A stretch of 64,000 nt of DNA from Nocardioides zeae (GTDB lineage Bacteria > Actinomycetota > Actinomycetes > Propionibacteriales > Nocardioidaceae): contig NZ_JAUTAN010000001.1 in the NCBI RefSeq assembly GCF_030818655.1, positions 1,860,001 through 1,924,000 on the forward strand, written 5' to 3'. Of the stretch, positions 19,796 through 28,914 are shown piece after piece. A program made the translations under genes and the position numbers. The stretch's first letter is position 1. Each line of letters starts with the position of its first letter. The notes under the pieces were generated by a model. That model had not been told where the DNA came from. It did not search any database and saw nothing but the letters and a program-made list of their open reading frames with translations.

Positions 19796-22332
19796 AGCTT
19801 CTCGACCGGTGCGTAGCGCAGCAGCAGGCGCTTCACGCCGCTGCTGCCGAAGTCGATCGAGGCGATGGCCTTGTCGGCCACGCCGTCGACGGTGACGACC
19901 GTGCCCATCCCGAACGTGTCGTGGACGACCCGGTCACCGGGGGCCAGGTGGGGCACCTCGCGGGTCTTCTTCGCCTTCGCCGCCGCGTCGGCCCGGGCGG
20001 CGGCCGCCGAGAAGTTCCGACGTCCGGCCGGGGTGGGCGCCCCGAGGGGCGTGGAGCCGGACCGCGACGAGCCGCCCCAGGACGAGCCCAGGTCGGGACG
20101 GTTCCACGTCGTCATCGCAGCGGCGGTGCGTCGCCAGTCGACCAGCGTGGCCGGCAGCTCGTCGAGGAACCGCGAGGCCGGGTTGTGCGACGGCGCACCC
20201 CAGGCGGACCGCACGACCGCGCGGGACAGGTACAGCCGCTCGCGGGCGCGGGTCAGGCCCACGTAGGCGAGCCGGCGCTCCTCCTCCAGCTCCTTGCGGT
20301 CCCCCAGGGCCCGCATGTGGGGGAACACCCCGTCCTCCATGCCGCTGAGGAAGACCACCGGGAACTCGAGCCCCTTGGCGGTGTGGAGCGTCATCAGCGT
20401 GACGACGCCGTCGCCACCGTCGTCGTCGGGGATCTGGTCGGCGTCGGCCACCAGCGCGACCCGCTCGAGGAAGTCCCGCAGGCCCGGCTGCACGGTGCCC
20501 GCCTCGACGTCGTCGGGGTCGGCCGACGGACCCGCCTGGGGGTCGTCGGCGAACTCCCGGGCGACCGCGACCAGCTCGGCCAGGTTCTCCACGCGCGTGT
20601 GGTCCTGCGGGTCGTCGGACTCCTCGAGCTCCGCCAGGTAACCCGACCGGTCGAGCGCCGCCTCGAGGATCACGTCGGGGCGCTCGTCGGCCTCCACCAT
20701 CTGCTGCAGCTCCTCGACCACGTCGACGAAGCCGCGGATGGCCTTGACCGAGCGCGACGCGATCCCGTCGGCCCGGTGCGCGACCCGCAGGGCCTCCCAG
20801 TAGGTCGTGCCCTCCCGCGCCGCCAGCGCGGCGACGCACGCCTGGGCCCGGTCACCGATCCCGCGCTTGGGGGTGTTGACCACCCGGCGCAGCGAGATCT
20901 CGTCGGCCGGGTTGGCGAGCAGCCGCAGGTAGGCCAGCGCGTCACGGACCTCCTTGCGCTCGTAGAACCGGACACCGCCCACCACCTTGTAGGGCAGGCC
21001 GACCCGCACGAAGATCTCCTCGAACACGCGCGACTGGGCGTTCGTGCGGTAGAACACCGCGACGTCACCGGCGCGCACGCCGTGCTCGTCGCTCAGCTTG
21101 TCGATCTCGTCGGCGACGAAGCGGGCCTCGTCGTGCTCGTCGTCGGCCACGTAGCCCACGATCGGATCCCCGTCGCCCGCGTCGGACCAGAGCCGCTTCG
21201 GCTTGCGGCCCTCGTTGTTGCCGATCACCGCGTTGGCGGCCGTGAGGATCGTCTGGGTCGAGCGGTAGTTCTGCTCGAGCAGCACGGTCGACGCGTTGGG
21301 GAAGTCCTGCTCGAAGTCGAGGATGTTGCGGATGTTGGCGCCGCGGAACGCGTAGATCGACTGGTCGGCGTCACCCACCACCATGAGCTCGCTCGGGGGG
21401 ACGCGCTCCCCGCCGGACCCGCCGGCGTCGCCGGGCGCCTCGGCACCCGCCAGCACCGAGTCGCGGGCCGCCTCGGGGTCGTCGGCACAGAGCTGGTGGA
21501 TCAACGCGTACTGCGCGTGGTTGGTGTCCTGGTACTCGTCCACCAGCACGTGCCGGAACCGTCGCCGGTAGACCTCCCGGACCTCCGGGTAGGCCGCGAA
21601 GAGGTGCACGGTCGTCATGATGAGGTCGTCGAAGTCCAGCGCGTTGGCCGCCTGCAGCCGCTTCTGGTACTCCGCGTACGCCGACGCGTAGGCCTGCTCC
21701 ACACCGTTGTCGGCCTCGGCGGCCGCCTGCTCGGCGTCCTTCAGCTCGTTCTTCGCGTTGGACACCCACGCCAGCACGGCACGCGGCTGGTAGCGCTTCG
21801 GGTCGAGGTCGAGGTCGTTGAGCACCAGGGTCATCAGCCGCTGGGAGTCGGCCGCGTCGTAGATCGAGAAGCTCGAGGAGAACCCCAGCCGCTCGATCTC
21901 CTTGCGCAGGATCCGCACGCAGGCCGAGTGGAACGTCGAGACCCACATGACGCGGGCGCGGCGACCGACGAGGGCCTCCACGCGCTCCTTCATCTCGGCG
22001 GCGGCCTTGTTGGTGAACGTGATGGCCAGGATCGAGCCCGGGTGGGCCTTCCGCTGGCTCACCAGCCACGCGATCCGGCGGGTCAGCACCCGGGTCTTGC
22101 CCGACCCGGCACCGGCCACCACCAGGAGCGGGGCGCCCGCGTGGACGACCGCCTCGCGCTGCGGGTCGTTGAGCCCCTCGAGGAGCGCCTCGGCACCCGT
22201 GCCGCTCGGCCGGTCCGACGCGCCGGCCCCGCCGGACCCGTCCGTCGCGGCGCGGTCCGTGGACGGCGTCGACGGGGACGGCGCGGGGGGCAGGAGGTGC
22301 TCGAGGCCGGGGATCATGGAGGAGCTGCTCAT
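19792..22332 (-). CDS. pcrA: UvrD/PcrA-type ATP-dependent DNA helicase
   Basis: This superfamily 1A helicase unwinds DNA 3' to 5' in nucleotide excision repair and replication-fork upkeep. From the ATG at 22332 the protein has 846 residues, somewhat longer than mycobacterial UvrD1 (771) because of an acidic Gly/Ser-rich N-terminal tail (1-50). Walker A GAGSGKT ends at residue 80. The DEYQDTNHAQ motif, VGDADQSIYAFRGA, QNYRSTQTIL, LMTLHTAKGLEFPVVF and YVGLTRARERLYL follow in order. The C-terminus (GDRVVHDTFGMGTVV to the end) is the small Tudor-like domain that binds RNA polymerase in this family. The much longer frame open upstream is a shadow. Confidence 0.96.
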   Translation of the reverse strand: MSSSSMIPGLEHLLPPAPSPSTPSTDRAATDGSGGAGASDRPSGTGAEALLEGLNDPQREAVVHAGAPLLVVAGAGSGKTRVLTRRIAWLVSQRKAHPGSILAITFTNKAAAEMKERVEALVGRRARVMWVSTFHSACVRILRKEIERLGFSSSFSIYDAADSQRLMTLVLNDLDLDPKRYQPRAVLAWVSNAKNELKDAEQAAAEADNGVEQAYASAYAEYQKRLQAANALDFDDLIMTTVHLFAAYPEVREVYRRRFRHVLVDEYQDTNHAQYALIHQLCADDPEAARDSVLAGAEAPGDAGGSGGERVPPSELMVVGDADQSIYAFRGANIRNILDFEQDFPNASTVLLEQNYRSTQTILTAANAVIGNNEGRKPKRLWSDAGDGDPIVGYVADDEHDEARFVADEIDKLSDEHGVRAGDVAVFYRTNAQSRVFEEIFVRVGLPYKVVGGVRFYERKEVRDALAYLRLLANPADEISLRRVVNTPKRGIGDRAQACVAALAAREGTTYWEALRVAHRADGIASRSVKAIRGFVDVVEELQQMVEADERPDVILEAALDRSGYLAELEESDDPQDHTRVENLAELVAVAREFADDPQAGPSADPDDVEAGTVQPGLRDFLERVALVADADQIPDDDGGDGVVTLMTLHTAKGLEFPVVFLSGMEDGVFPHMRALGDRKELEEERRLAYVGLTRARERLYLSRAVVRSAWGAPSHNPASRFLDELPATLVDWRRTAAAMTTWNRPDLGSSWGGSSRSGSTPLGAPTPAGRRNFSAAAARADAAAKAKKTREVPHLAPGDRVVHDTFGMGTVVTVDGVADKAIASIDFGSSGVKRLLLRYAPVEKL

Positions 22333-22394
22333 CGTCGGACAAGCGTACGTCCGAGCGCCGACGGTCCTGGCCTCGGCGACCACGGCCGGAGGAG

Positions 22395-22754
22395 TCAGGA
22401 GGTGTGCACGGGCGAGACGAAGATCGCCACCACGACCTCCACGATGGTCAGCGTCAGCAGCCCGAAGAACAGGCCGTCGGGGATGCGCGGCTTCCGCGTG
22501 TTCGCCATCACGAGCACGAGCAGCACGAGCCCGATCGCGAACTTCACGGCGATCTTCACGTGGTCGACGTCGGCGTCCCCCGCCTCGAGCACCCCGACGA
22601 GCAGCAGCCCGGCCACGAAGGCCGTGCCGATGCCGTCGCGCACCGGGGGCGTGATCCGCTTCTCCTCGTCGCGCACCTGCGCGAGGAGGCCGCCGATGAG
22701 CGCGGCGAAGCCGAGCACGTGCAGGAGCAGGAGGACGAGCCGCAGGATCTCCAC
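22395..22754 (-). CDS. Four-helix membrane protein, unknown function
   Basis: From the GTG at 22754 the 119-residue protein has four predicted membrane helices (about 4-25, 43-57, 68-86 and 98-115) with short charged loops such as RDEEKR and NTRKPRIPD. Nothing catalytic is visible and I do not recognise the family. An alternative GTG at 22793 adds 13 residues. It lies 49 nt downstream of the GAF regulator gene and upstream of pcrA on the same strand, so it may share the regulator's transcript. Confidence 0.75.
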   Translation of the reverse strand: MEILRLVLLLLHVLGFAALIGGLLAQVRDEEKRITPPVRDGIGTAFVAGLLLVGVLEAGDADVDHVKIAVKFAIGLVLLVLVMANTRKPRIPDGLFFGLLTLTIVEVVVAIFVSPVHTS

Positions 22755-22802
22755 GGGACGGGACCCTACGGCGTACGCCGCGGGCAGGGCCACGCGCGGC
22801 GC

Positions 22803-23996
22803 TCAGCCCGCGGGCACGACCTCGAGCTCGATCTCGGGGGCGAGGCGGTACGGCGCCGTGCCGAGCACCGCCCCCAGCACGCGCCGCATGCGCGAGACCT
22901 CGGCCCGGACGGTCACCTCGTGGGTGTCGTCCCCGAACAGGTCGCGGCTCAGGGCCGCGGGCGTGAGCCCGGTGGGGCCCGCGGCGGCCACGCGCACGAG
23001 GATGTCGGCGTGGCGTCGGCTCAGGGCGCGCCGCCACTGCTCCCCGCCCGAGGTGGCCTCCAGCAGCGGCTCGCCCCGGAGGTCGAGGCGCATGCGCAGC
23101 CGCCGCTCGGCCGCGGCGGGACGCACCAACCAGCCGCCGTCGAGCCGCTCCGGCAGGCAGACACCGAGGCCCGGCACCGCGACGGTGGTCGCGGCCCGCG
23201 GCGCGGCGATGCGGTCCCGCACGGCGATGCCGGAGCGGTGGGCCACCCAGCCGTCGTCGTCGACGACGAGGAGGGGGCCCGTCGACGTGCCGATGACGTG
23301 GTCGCACGAGCGGCGCAGCCGGTCGAGGCGCTCCGCGTGCAGCTGCGCCAACCGGGCCTCCGCGAGCCGGACCGCCGTCTCGACCAGCGCGGTGATGGCG
23401 GGGTGCATGGTCAGGGCGGGGCCGCTCACGTCGACGACGCCGAGCAGGTCGCCGGTGCGGGGGTCGTGGAGCGGCATGGCGGTGCAGTACCAGGGGTGCT
23501 GCTGCGCCTCGAAGTGCTCCGCCGAGAAGAGCTGCACCGGCGCCTGCTCGGCCAGCGCGGTGCCGATCGCGTTGGTGCCGACCTGCGACTCCGACCAGAG
23601 CGCACCCTCGCCGAAGCCGAGGCTGTCGGCCCGGCGTCGCACGGCGCTCGCCCCCTCGCGCCACAGGATGATCCCGTCCGCGTCGGTGACGACGAGGAGG
23701 AAGCGGGACGCGTCGGCGACGCTGGTGAGCGCGCGGCGCAGGTCGTCGATGACGTCGGACAGCGGTGAGCGCCGGCGTCGTGCCTCCACCTCGGCGAACG
23801 ACAGCGGGTCGCGGGCGCCGGCTCCGTCCGGGTCGAGCCCGAGGTCGAGCATGCGGCGCCACGACCGGGCCACCACCGCCCGGGGACGGGCACCGGGAGC
23901 GAGCCGGGTGCCGCCGAGCACCGCGTCGTGCACGCGGCGCAGCTCGCGCGCGTGGACCGTCAGGTCGGTGCCGGGTGCCACCGCGCTGAACCCCAT
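22803..23996 (-). CDS. GAF-domain transcriptional regulator (AcoR-like sensor half, winged-helix C-terminus)
   Basis: From the ATG at 23996 the protein has 397 residues. Residues about 85-215 form a GAF ligand-binding domain with the AcoR-type signature W134-S-E-x-x-VGTNAIGTAL and HFEAQQHPWYC. Residues 310-390 look like a winged helix (LSRRHADILVRVA then LSRDLFGDD and VRAEVSRMRRVLG). No AAA+ sigma-54 domain is present. It is divergent from the flavin monooxygenase at 24211, and the shared 215-bp region holds two GTGCAACG repeat pairs, so it very likely controls that gene in response to a small-molecule substrate. The true inducer is not known. Confidence 0.88.
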   Translation of the reverse strand: MGFSAVAPGTDLTVHARELRRVHDAVLGGTRLAPGARPRAVVARSWRRMLDLGLDPDGAGARDPLSFAEVEARRRRSPLSDVIDDLRRALTSVADASRFLLVVTDADGIILWREGASAVRRRADSLGFGEGALWSESQVGTNAIGTALAEQAPVQLFSAEHFEAQQHPWYCTAMPLHDPRTGDLLGVVDVSGPALTMHPAITALVETAVRLAEARLAQLHAERLDRLRRSCDHVIGTSTGPLLVVDDDGWVAHRSGIAVRDRIAAPRAATTVAVPGLGVCLPERLDGGWLVRPAAAERRLRMRLDLRGEPLLEATSGGEQWRRALSRRHADILVRVAAAGPTGLTPAALSRDLFGDDTHEVTVRAEVSRMRRVLGAVLGTAPYRLAPEIELEVVPAG

Positions 23997-24061
23997 GCCG
24001 CCTCCCGCTGCCGCGTGGCCCGCACCGCGTCGTACGGACCCCGGCAGCATAGGCCCGCGCC

Positions 24062-24075
24062 GTGACCGGGGTCAC
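24062..24075. promoter_or_regulatory. GTGACC-N2-GGTCAC palindrome (CRP-like half consensus)
   Basis: A perfect 14-bp palindrome containing GTGA-N6-TCAC lies just upstream of the GAF regulator start. The core fits CRP/GlxR sites, though the outer T/A pair is C/G. Confidence 0.4.
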
Positions 24076-24076
24076 G

Positions 24077-24153
24077 GTGCAACGTCGTGCAACGCTGCTC
24101 GACGCCGGGTGACGGGCCGCGACCGGCGGGAGGGGTGCAACGCGTCGCAACGC
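24077..24153. promoter_or_regulatory. Two GTGCAACG repeat pairs, probable GAF-regulator operators
   Basis: GTGCAACG-TC-GTGCAACGC (24077-24095) and GTGCAACG-CG-TCGCAACGC (24135-24153) are two copies of a paired motif whose starts are 58 bp apart in the divergent promoter region. Paired half-sites suit a dimeric regulator, most simply the neighbouring GAF protein. Confidence 0.6.
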
Positions 24154-24210
24154 TTCCGCGGCCGATCCCGCGGGGCGTGTCCTGGGTCACACCTGATCGG
24201 AAGGAACACC

Positions 24211-26046
24211 ATGACCCAGATCGCCGAACGGCCCACCGCCACGGGCCCGACCGACCCCACGGCCCGCGCGACCGCCTGGTTCGACCGCTTCGAGGCCGCT
24301 CTCCGCGCTCGCGACGTCGCCGGGGCCGTCGAGCAGTTCGCGACGACGAGCTTCTGGCGCGACCTCGTCGCCTTCAGCTGGAACCTGACGACCGTCGAGG
24401 ACCGCGCGGGGGTCGCCGACCTCCTCACCGCGACGCTCGAGGGCACCGACCCCCACGACTTCCGCCTCAGCGAGGACGCGACGGAGGACGACGGCGTCGT
24501 CACCGCGTGGTTCGAGTTCACGACCGCCACCGGCCGCGGCCGCGGCCTGGCCCGCCTGCGGGACGAGGACGGCCGCCTCGTCGCGTGGACGTTCCTGACG
24601 ACGCTCTTCGAGCTCACCGGGCACGAGGAGCCGCGCGGCACCCGCCGCCCGATGGGCGCCGAGCACGGCGCGCAGCGCGACCGTCGCACCTGGAGCGAGA
24701 AGCGCCAGGAGGAGGCGGCGTCGCTGGGCTCGACGACGCAGCCCCACGTGCTCGTCATCGGCGGCGGCCAGGGCGGCATCGCCCTGGGCGCGCGGCTGCG
24801 CCAGCTCGGGGTGCCGAGCCTCGTCATCGACAAGCACCCGCGCCCCGGCGACCAGTGGCGCAGCCGCTACAAGTCGCTGTGCCTGCACGACCCGGTCTGG
24901 TACGACCACCTGCCCTACCTGAAGTTCCCCGACAACTGGCCGGTCTTCGCGCCGAAGGACAAGGTCGGCGACTGGCTCGAGTTCTACACGAAGGTCATGG
25001 AGGTGCCGTACTGGTCGTCGACCACCGCCACCTCCGCCTCCTACTCGGAGGAGACCGGGACCTGGACCGTCGAGGTCGAGCGGGAGGGGCAGTCGCTCAC
25101 GCTGCGGCCGACCGAGCTGGTGCTCGCCACCGGCATGTCCGGCAAGCCGAACTGGCCGACCTTCGAGGGCCAGGACGTCTTCCGCGGGGAGCAGCAGCAC
25201 TCGTCCCAGCACCCCGGTCCCGACGCCTACCGCGGCAAGAAGGTCGTCGTCATCGGCTCCAACAACTCCGCCTTCGACATCTGCGGGGCCCTCTGGGAGA
25301 ACGACGCCGACGTGACGATGGTGCAGCGGTCCTCGACCCACATCGTCAAGAGCGCGTCGCTCATGGAGATCGGGCTGGGCGACCTCTACTCGGAGCGCGC
25401 GCTCGCCGCCGGGATGACGACGGAGAAGGCGGACCTCGTCTTCGCCTCGCTCCCCTACCGGATCATGCACGAGTTCCAGATCCCGCTCTACGACCGGATC
25501 CGCGAGCAGGACGCCGACTTCTACGCCCGCATGGAGGCCGCCGGCTTCGACCTCGACTTCGGGGCCGACGACTCCGGGCTGTTCATGAAGTACCTGCGCC
25601 GCGGCTCCGGCTACTACATCGACGTGGGTGCCGCCGAGCTCGTCGCCGACGGCGAGGTGAAGCTGGCGAAGGGCGATGTCGCGCGCCTCACCGAGGACGC
25701 CGTCGTGCTCGAGGACGGCACGACGCTGCCGGCGGACCTCGTGGTCTACGCGACGGGGTACGGCTCGATGAACGGCTGGGCCGCCGACCTCATCAGCCCG
25801 GAGGTCGCGGACCGGGTCGGCAAGGTGTGGGGCCTCGGCTCCGACACCCCGAAGGACCCCGGTCCGTGGGAGGGCGAGCAGCGCAACATGTGGAAGCCCA
25901 CCCAGCAGCCCGGGCTGTGGTTCCACGGCGGCAACCTGCACCAGTCCCGGCACTACTCGCTCTACCTGGCGCTCCAGCTCAAGGCGCGGTTCGAGGGCAT
26001 CGCGACGCCGGTGTTCGGCCAGGCCGAGGTGCACCACCGGTCCTGA
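24211..26046 (+). CDS. Flavin-dependent monooxygenase with N-terminal NTF2-like domain
   Basis: The 611-residue cytosolic enzyme should oxygenate a small organic substrate using FAD, NADPH and O2. Residues about 15-140 are an NTF2/SnoaL-like fold. The FAD loop is IGGGQGG (183-189) and the NADPH loop IGSNNSAFD (348-356). The FxGxxxH fingerprint of FMO/Baeyer-Villiger enzymes is present as FRGEQQH (324-330), but the Trp that follows in classical Baeyer-Villiger enzymes is replaced by His334-Pro335. ATG at 24211 has GGAAGGA upstream. The neighbouring GAF activator and operator repeats suggest substrate-induced expression. Similar enzymes with this N-terminal domain occur widely in soil actinobacteria; the substrate is unknown. 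Confidence 0.9.
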   Translation: MTQIAERPTATGPTDPTARATAWFDRFEAALRARDVAGAVEQFATTSFWRDLVAFSWNLTTVEDRAGVADLLTATLEGTDPHDFRLSEDATEDDGVVTAWFEFTTATGRGRGLARLRDEDGRLVAWTFLTTLFELTGHEEPRGTRRPMGAEHGAQRDRRTWSEKRQEEAASLGSTTQPHVLVIGGGQGGIALGARLRQLGVPSLVIDKHPRPGDQWRSRYKSLCLHDPVWYDHLPYLKFPDNWPVFAPKDKVGDWLEFYTKVMEVPYWSSTTATSASYSEETGTWTVEVEREGQSLTLRPTELVLATGMSGKPNWPTFEGQDVFRGEQQHSSQHPGPDAYRGKKVVVIGSNNSAFDICGALWENDADVTMVQRSSTHIVKSASLMEIGLGDLYSERALAAGMTTEKADLVFASLPYRIMHEFQIPLYDRIREQDADFYARMEAAGFDLDFGADDSGLFMKYLRRGSGYYIDVGAAELVADGEVKLAKGDVARLTEDAVVLEDGTTLPADLVVYATGYGSMNGWAADLISPEVADRVGKVWGLGSDTPKDPGPWEGEQRNMWKPTQQPGLWFHGGNLHQSRHYSLYLALQLKARFEGIATPVFGQAEVHHRS

Positions 26047-26073
26047 CCCCCGGCCGCCCAGCCGACCGAGGAG

Positions 26074-26113
26074 CCGGGGGTACGACGCGGAGCGACCCGC
26101 GTCGTACCCCCGG
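26074..26113. terminator. Strong bidirectional terminator hairpin
   Basis: A 17-bp perfect stem (26074-26090 with 26097-26113, starting CCGGGGGTACGACGCGG) closes a 6-nt loop between the convergent monooxygenase and universal stress genes. Confidence 0.85.
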
Positions 26114-26140
26114 TGCCTCAGGGGCGCGCGCCCCGGCCGG

Positions 26141-26611
26141 TCAGGTGCGGCGGCGCTTCGGGGCCGGGCGCACGACGAGCACCGGGCACGGCGCGTACTG
26201 CTGCACCCGCTGGGCGGTGCTGCCCAGCAGCACCCGGTCGCTCAGCCCGCGGCCGCCGCTGGCCACGACCACGAGCCCCGCGTCGACCTGCTCGGCCACC
26301 TTGATGATCTCGTTGGCCGGCGAGCCGGACCGCACCTTGCGGTGGACCTTGGGCCCCCAGCCGTCGAAGACGGCGGCGATGACGTCGATCGACGCCTTCG
26401 CCGCGTCGCGGAAGCCCGCGACGGAGGACGCCGCGTCCTCCCGGCCCGCCTCGGAGAGCTCGTCGACGAAGGACACGGCCGCGAGCGGGCGCACGACCGC
26501 GAGCACCGTGATGGCGCTCAGGGCCTCCGGCGCGGCGAGGGCCCGCAGGTGCCGGGCGGCGGCGAGGGACTGCTTCGAGCCGTCCGTGGCGACGACGACG
26601 TGCATGCTCAT
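26141..26611 (-). CDS. Universal stress protein (UspA family)
   Basis: A single UspA domain of 156 residues starts with HVVVATDGSKQSLAAARHL. The ATP-binding signature is recognisable as VVVASGGRGLSDRVLLGSTAQRV near 117-139, followed by PCPVLVVRP. UspA proteins are cytosolic nucleotide-binding stress proteins. The ATG at 26611 overlaps the stop of the upstream amino-acid permease gene by 4 nt, so it is co-translated with a transporter. Such UspA-transporter pairings suggest it modulates the permease, but this is an inference. Confidence 0.92.
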   Translation of the reverse strand: MSMHVVVATDGSKQSLAAARHLRALAAPEALSAITVLAVVRPLAAVSFVDELSEAGREDAASSVAGFRDAAKASIDVIAAVFDGWGPKVHRKVRSGSPANEIIKVAEQVDAGLVVVASGGRGLSDRVLLGSTAQRVQQYAPCPVLVVRPAPKRRRT

Positions 26612-28092
26612 CGGTGCTCCTCCGTCGTCGCGTCACCGGTCCGAGCCGCCGTGCCGGGCGGCGGCCGGGTCTCGCCCCGGCGTCCGAAGGCCCGCTCCGC
26701 GACGTACAGGAGCAGCCCGAGCGCGAGGAGACCCGCGCACCAGAGCAGGGACGTCGGGTCGTCGACGACGACGTAGACCAGCAGGGCCGCGTTGCCGACG
26801 ACGCCGACACCGAGCAGGACCGTCGGTGCCCGGAAGGTGTCGGCCGGTCGCTCGTCGCGCCGGAGCACGAACGCCGCGACGATGACGAGGGCGTAGATGA
26901 ACAGGGTGAAGACCACCGTGACGGTCGCGAGGCGCTCCACCACCCCGTCGGAGCCGCCGATGCCGGCCGCGTCGAGCGTGTGGCCGACGACGAGCAGGGT
27001 CGTCACGACGAGGGCCGAGAAGATCAGCGCCACCCAGGGGCTGCGGCGCGCGGCGTGCACCTTCGCGAAGACGCCGGGCACGACGTCCTCCCGGGCCATG
27101 CCGTAGAGGATGCGCGACTGGGTCACCAGCGCGACCAGCGTCGTGTTGGTGATCGCGACCATGGCGACGATCGCGAAGATCGTCGTCATCACCCCGACGG
27201 GCACGGGGATGATGTCGGCCTTGATGACCTCGAGCAGGGCCGCGTCGGACTCGGCCAGCGTGTCGACGGGCACCGTCAGCGCCGCCGTCATGGCCACGAC
27301 CACATAGATGATGCCCGCGCCGACCATGCCGCCGATGAGGGCGCGGGGGAAGTTCCGGGACGGGTCGACGGTCTCCTCGGCCACGTTGGCGGCGTTCTCG
27401 AAGCCGGTCATCGCGAAGAACGCGAGCGCGACACCCGCCACCACGGCGAAGACCGGGCTGCCGTCGGTGTCGAACTGCAGGAGCACGGAGAAGTCCGCCT
27501 CGCCGCGGCTCACGTAGACGATCCCGATGAGCACGACGACCGCGAGGCCGGCGACCTCGACGAACGTCATCACCATGTTGGCGACCACCGACTCGGTGAT
27601 GCCGATGAAGTTCACCACCGCGAGCGACGCCACGAAGATGACGGCGATGAGCAGCGGGGGCGGCAGCTCCCAGACCTGCGCGAAGTACGACGAGAAGCCG
27701 GTCGCCAGCGACCCCGCCGCCGCGAAGGTCGCCGACAGCATGCAGATCGTGATGATGAAGGTGAGGAACGGCTTCCGGAAGGCCTTGCTGACGTAGAGCG
27801 CCGCACCGGCCGCCTGGGGGTACTTCGTGACCAGCTCCGCGTAGGCCAGACCCGTCAGCGTGGCGACCGTGACGCCCGCGAGGAAGGCCAGCCAGAAGGC
27901 ACCGCCGACCGCCGCCGCGACGGCGCCGATGAGCACGTAGATGCCCGAGCCGAGCACGTCGCCCAGCACGTAGAAGAAGAGCAGCCGGCCGGAGATCGAC
28001 CGTTGCAGGTTGTCGTCGTCGAGCTCCGTCGAGGCCGCGTGCGCGGCCTTGGTCAGCGGGTCGTGCAGGGGGTCGTGCGCGGGGTCGGCCAT
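26608..28092 (-). CDS. APC-family amino acid permease
   Basis: The 494-residue protein has about twelve membrane helices and the APC-type first helix FFYVLGDVLGSGIYVLIGAVA near residues 39-59, where the GSGIY loop contacts substrate in this family. It also shows GFENAANVAEETVDPSRNFPRAL near 245, typical of cationic or neutral amino acid transporters. The N-terminal tail (1-30) is acidic and cytoplasmic. It is the first gene of a two-gene unit with the universal stress protein. The substrate cannot be fixed from sequence. Confidence 0.9.
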   Translation of the reverse strand: MADPAHDPLHDPLTKAAHAASTELDDDNLQRSISGRLLFFYVLGDVLGSGIYVLIGAVAAAVGGAFWLAFLAGVTVATLTGLAYAELVTKYPQAAGAALYVSKAFRKPFLTFIITICMLSATFAAAGSLATGFSSYFAQVWELPPPLLIAVIFVASLAVVNFIGITESVVANMVMTFVEVAGLAVVVLIGIVYVSRGEADFSVLLQFDTDGSPVFAVVAGVALAFFAMTGFENAANVAEETVDPSRNFPRALIGGMVGAGIIYVVVAMTAALTVPVDTLAESDAALLEVIKADIIPVPVGVMTTIFAIVAMVAITNTTLVALVTQSRILYGMAREDVVPGVFAKVHAARRSPWVALIFSALVVTTLLVVGHTLDAAGIGGSDGVVERLATVTVVFTLFIYALVIVAAFVLRRDERPADTFRAPTVLLGVGVVGNAALLVYVVVDDPTSLLWCAGLLALGLLLYVAERAFGRRGETRPPPGTAARTGDATTEEHR

Positions 28093-28200
28093 GTCCTGCC
28101 TTCCGAGAGGCTGCTGGCGGGGAGGTACCCACCACGGGTGCGTGCACCCGTCCGCAGACCGGCCACTGAACCGACCTGCCGAGCCGGTGTCAACCGTGCC

Positions 28201-28914
28201 TCAGAGCAGGCGGCGGTCCGAGGCCCAGCGCGTGAGCTCGTGGCGCGAGGACAGCTGCAGCTTGCGGAGCACGCTCGACATGTGGGTCTCGACGGTCTTC
28301 ACCGAGATGAAGAGCTCCTTCGCGACCTCCTTGTAGGCGTACCCCCGCGCGATGAGCCGCATGACCTCCCGCTCGCGCTCGGAGAGCCGGTCGAGGTCGC
28401 TGTCGACCTCCGCCACCTGGATCGCGCCGGCGAAGGCGTCGAGCACGAACCCGGCGAGCCGCGGCGAGAACACCGCGTCCCCGTCGGCGACGCGGCCGAC
28501 GGCGTCGACGAGCTCCGTGCCGCTGATCGTCTTGGTGACGTAGCCCCGCGCCCCGCCGCGGATCGTGCCGATGACGTCCTCGGCGGCGTCGCTGACGCTG
28601 AGCGCGAGGAAGCGCGTCCCCGGCGCGGTCGTCTGCGTGCGGCGGATGACCTCGACCCCGCCGCCGCCCGGCAGGTGCACGTCGAGCAGCACCACGGCGG
28701 GACGCTCGCGCTCCACCGCGGCGACCGCCGTGTCCACGTCCGCCGCCTCTGCCACCACCGTCACCGCCGCGGGCGCGGCCGCGAGCTCGCTCCGCACCCC
28801 GGTGCGGAACATGTGGTGGTCGTCGACGACCACGACCCGCACCGGCCGTGCCGCTCCTCCCGGCTCGCCCGTCGGCCCCGGCTGACCCGGTACGTCGCGT
28901 CCTGCGCCGCTCAC
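28201..28914 (-). CDS. NarL/LuxR-family response regulator
   Basis: The 237-residue protein has a receiver domain (about 26-140) with acidic pocket Asp31/Asp32, phospho-acceptor Asp78 in LLDVHLPG and Lys128, and a LuxR helix-turn-helix (about 176-232, LSEREREVMRLIARGYAYKEVAKEL then VKTVETHMSSVLRKL). It starts at a GTG that overlaps the kinase stop by 4 nt, so the pair is translationally coupled. A 24-residue Pro/Gly-rich head precedes the receiver. It is the output partner of the PspC-type kinase, and likely controls the divergent PspC/LiaF-like gene. Confidence 0.95.
   Translation of the reverse strand: MSGAGRDVPGQPGPTGEPGGAARPVRVVVVDDHHMFRTGVRSELAAAPAAVTVVAEAADVDTAVAAVERERPAVVLLDVHLPGGGGVEVIRRTQTTAPGTRFLALSVSDAAEDVIGTIRGGARGYVTKTISGTELVDAVGRVADGDAVFSPRLAGFVLDAFAGAIQVAEVDSDLDRLSEREREVMRLIARGYAYKEVAKELFISVKTVETHMSSVLRKLQLSSRHELTRWASDRRLL

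Noticed and set aside
22333..24150. N-terminal extension of PcrA by about 600 residues
   Set aside because: The upstream frame is Arg/Pro-rich and antisense-like over the GAF gene; PcrA family starts near MIPGLEHLL.
19921..24210. Very long plus-strand frame opposite pcrA leading into the monooxygenase
   Set aside because: Only the part from ATG 24211 has protein-like motifs; the rest is antisense to pcrA and the GAF regulator.
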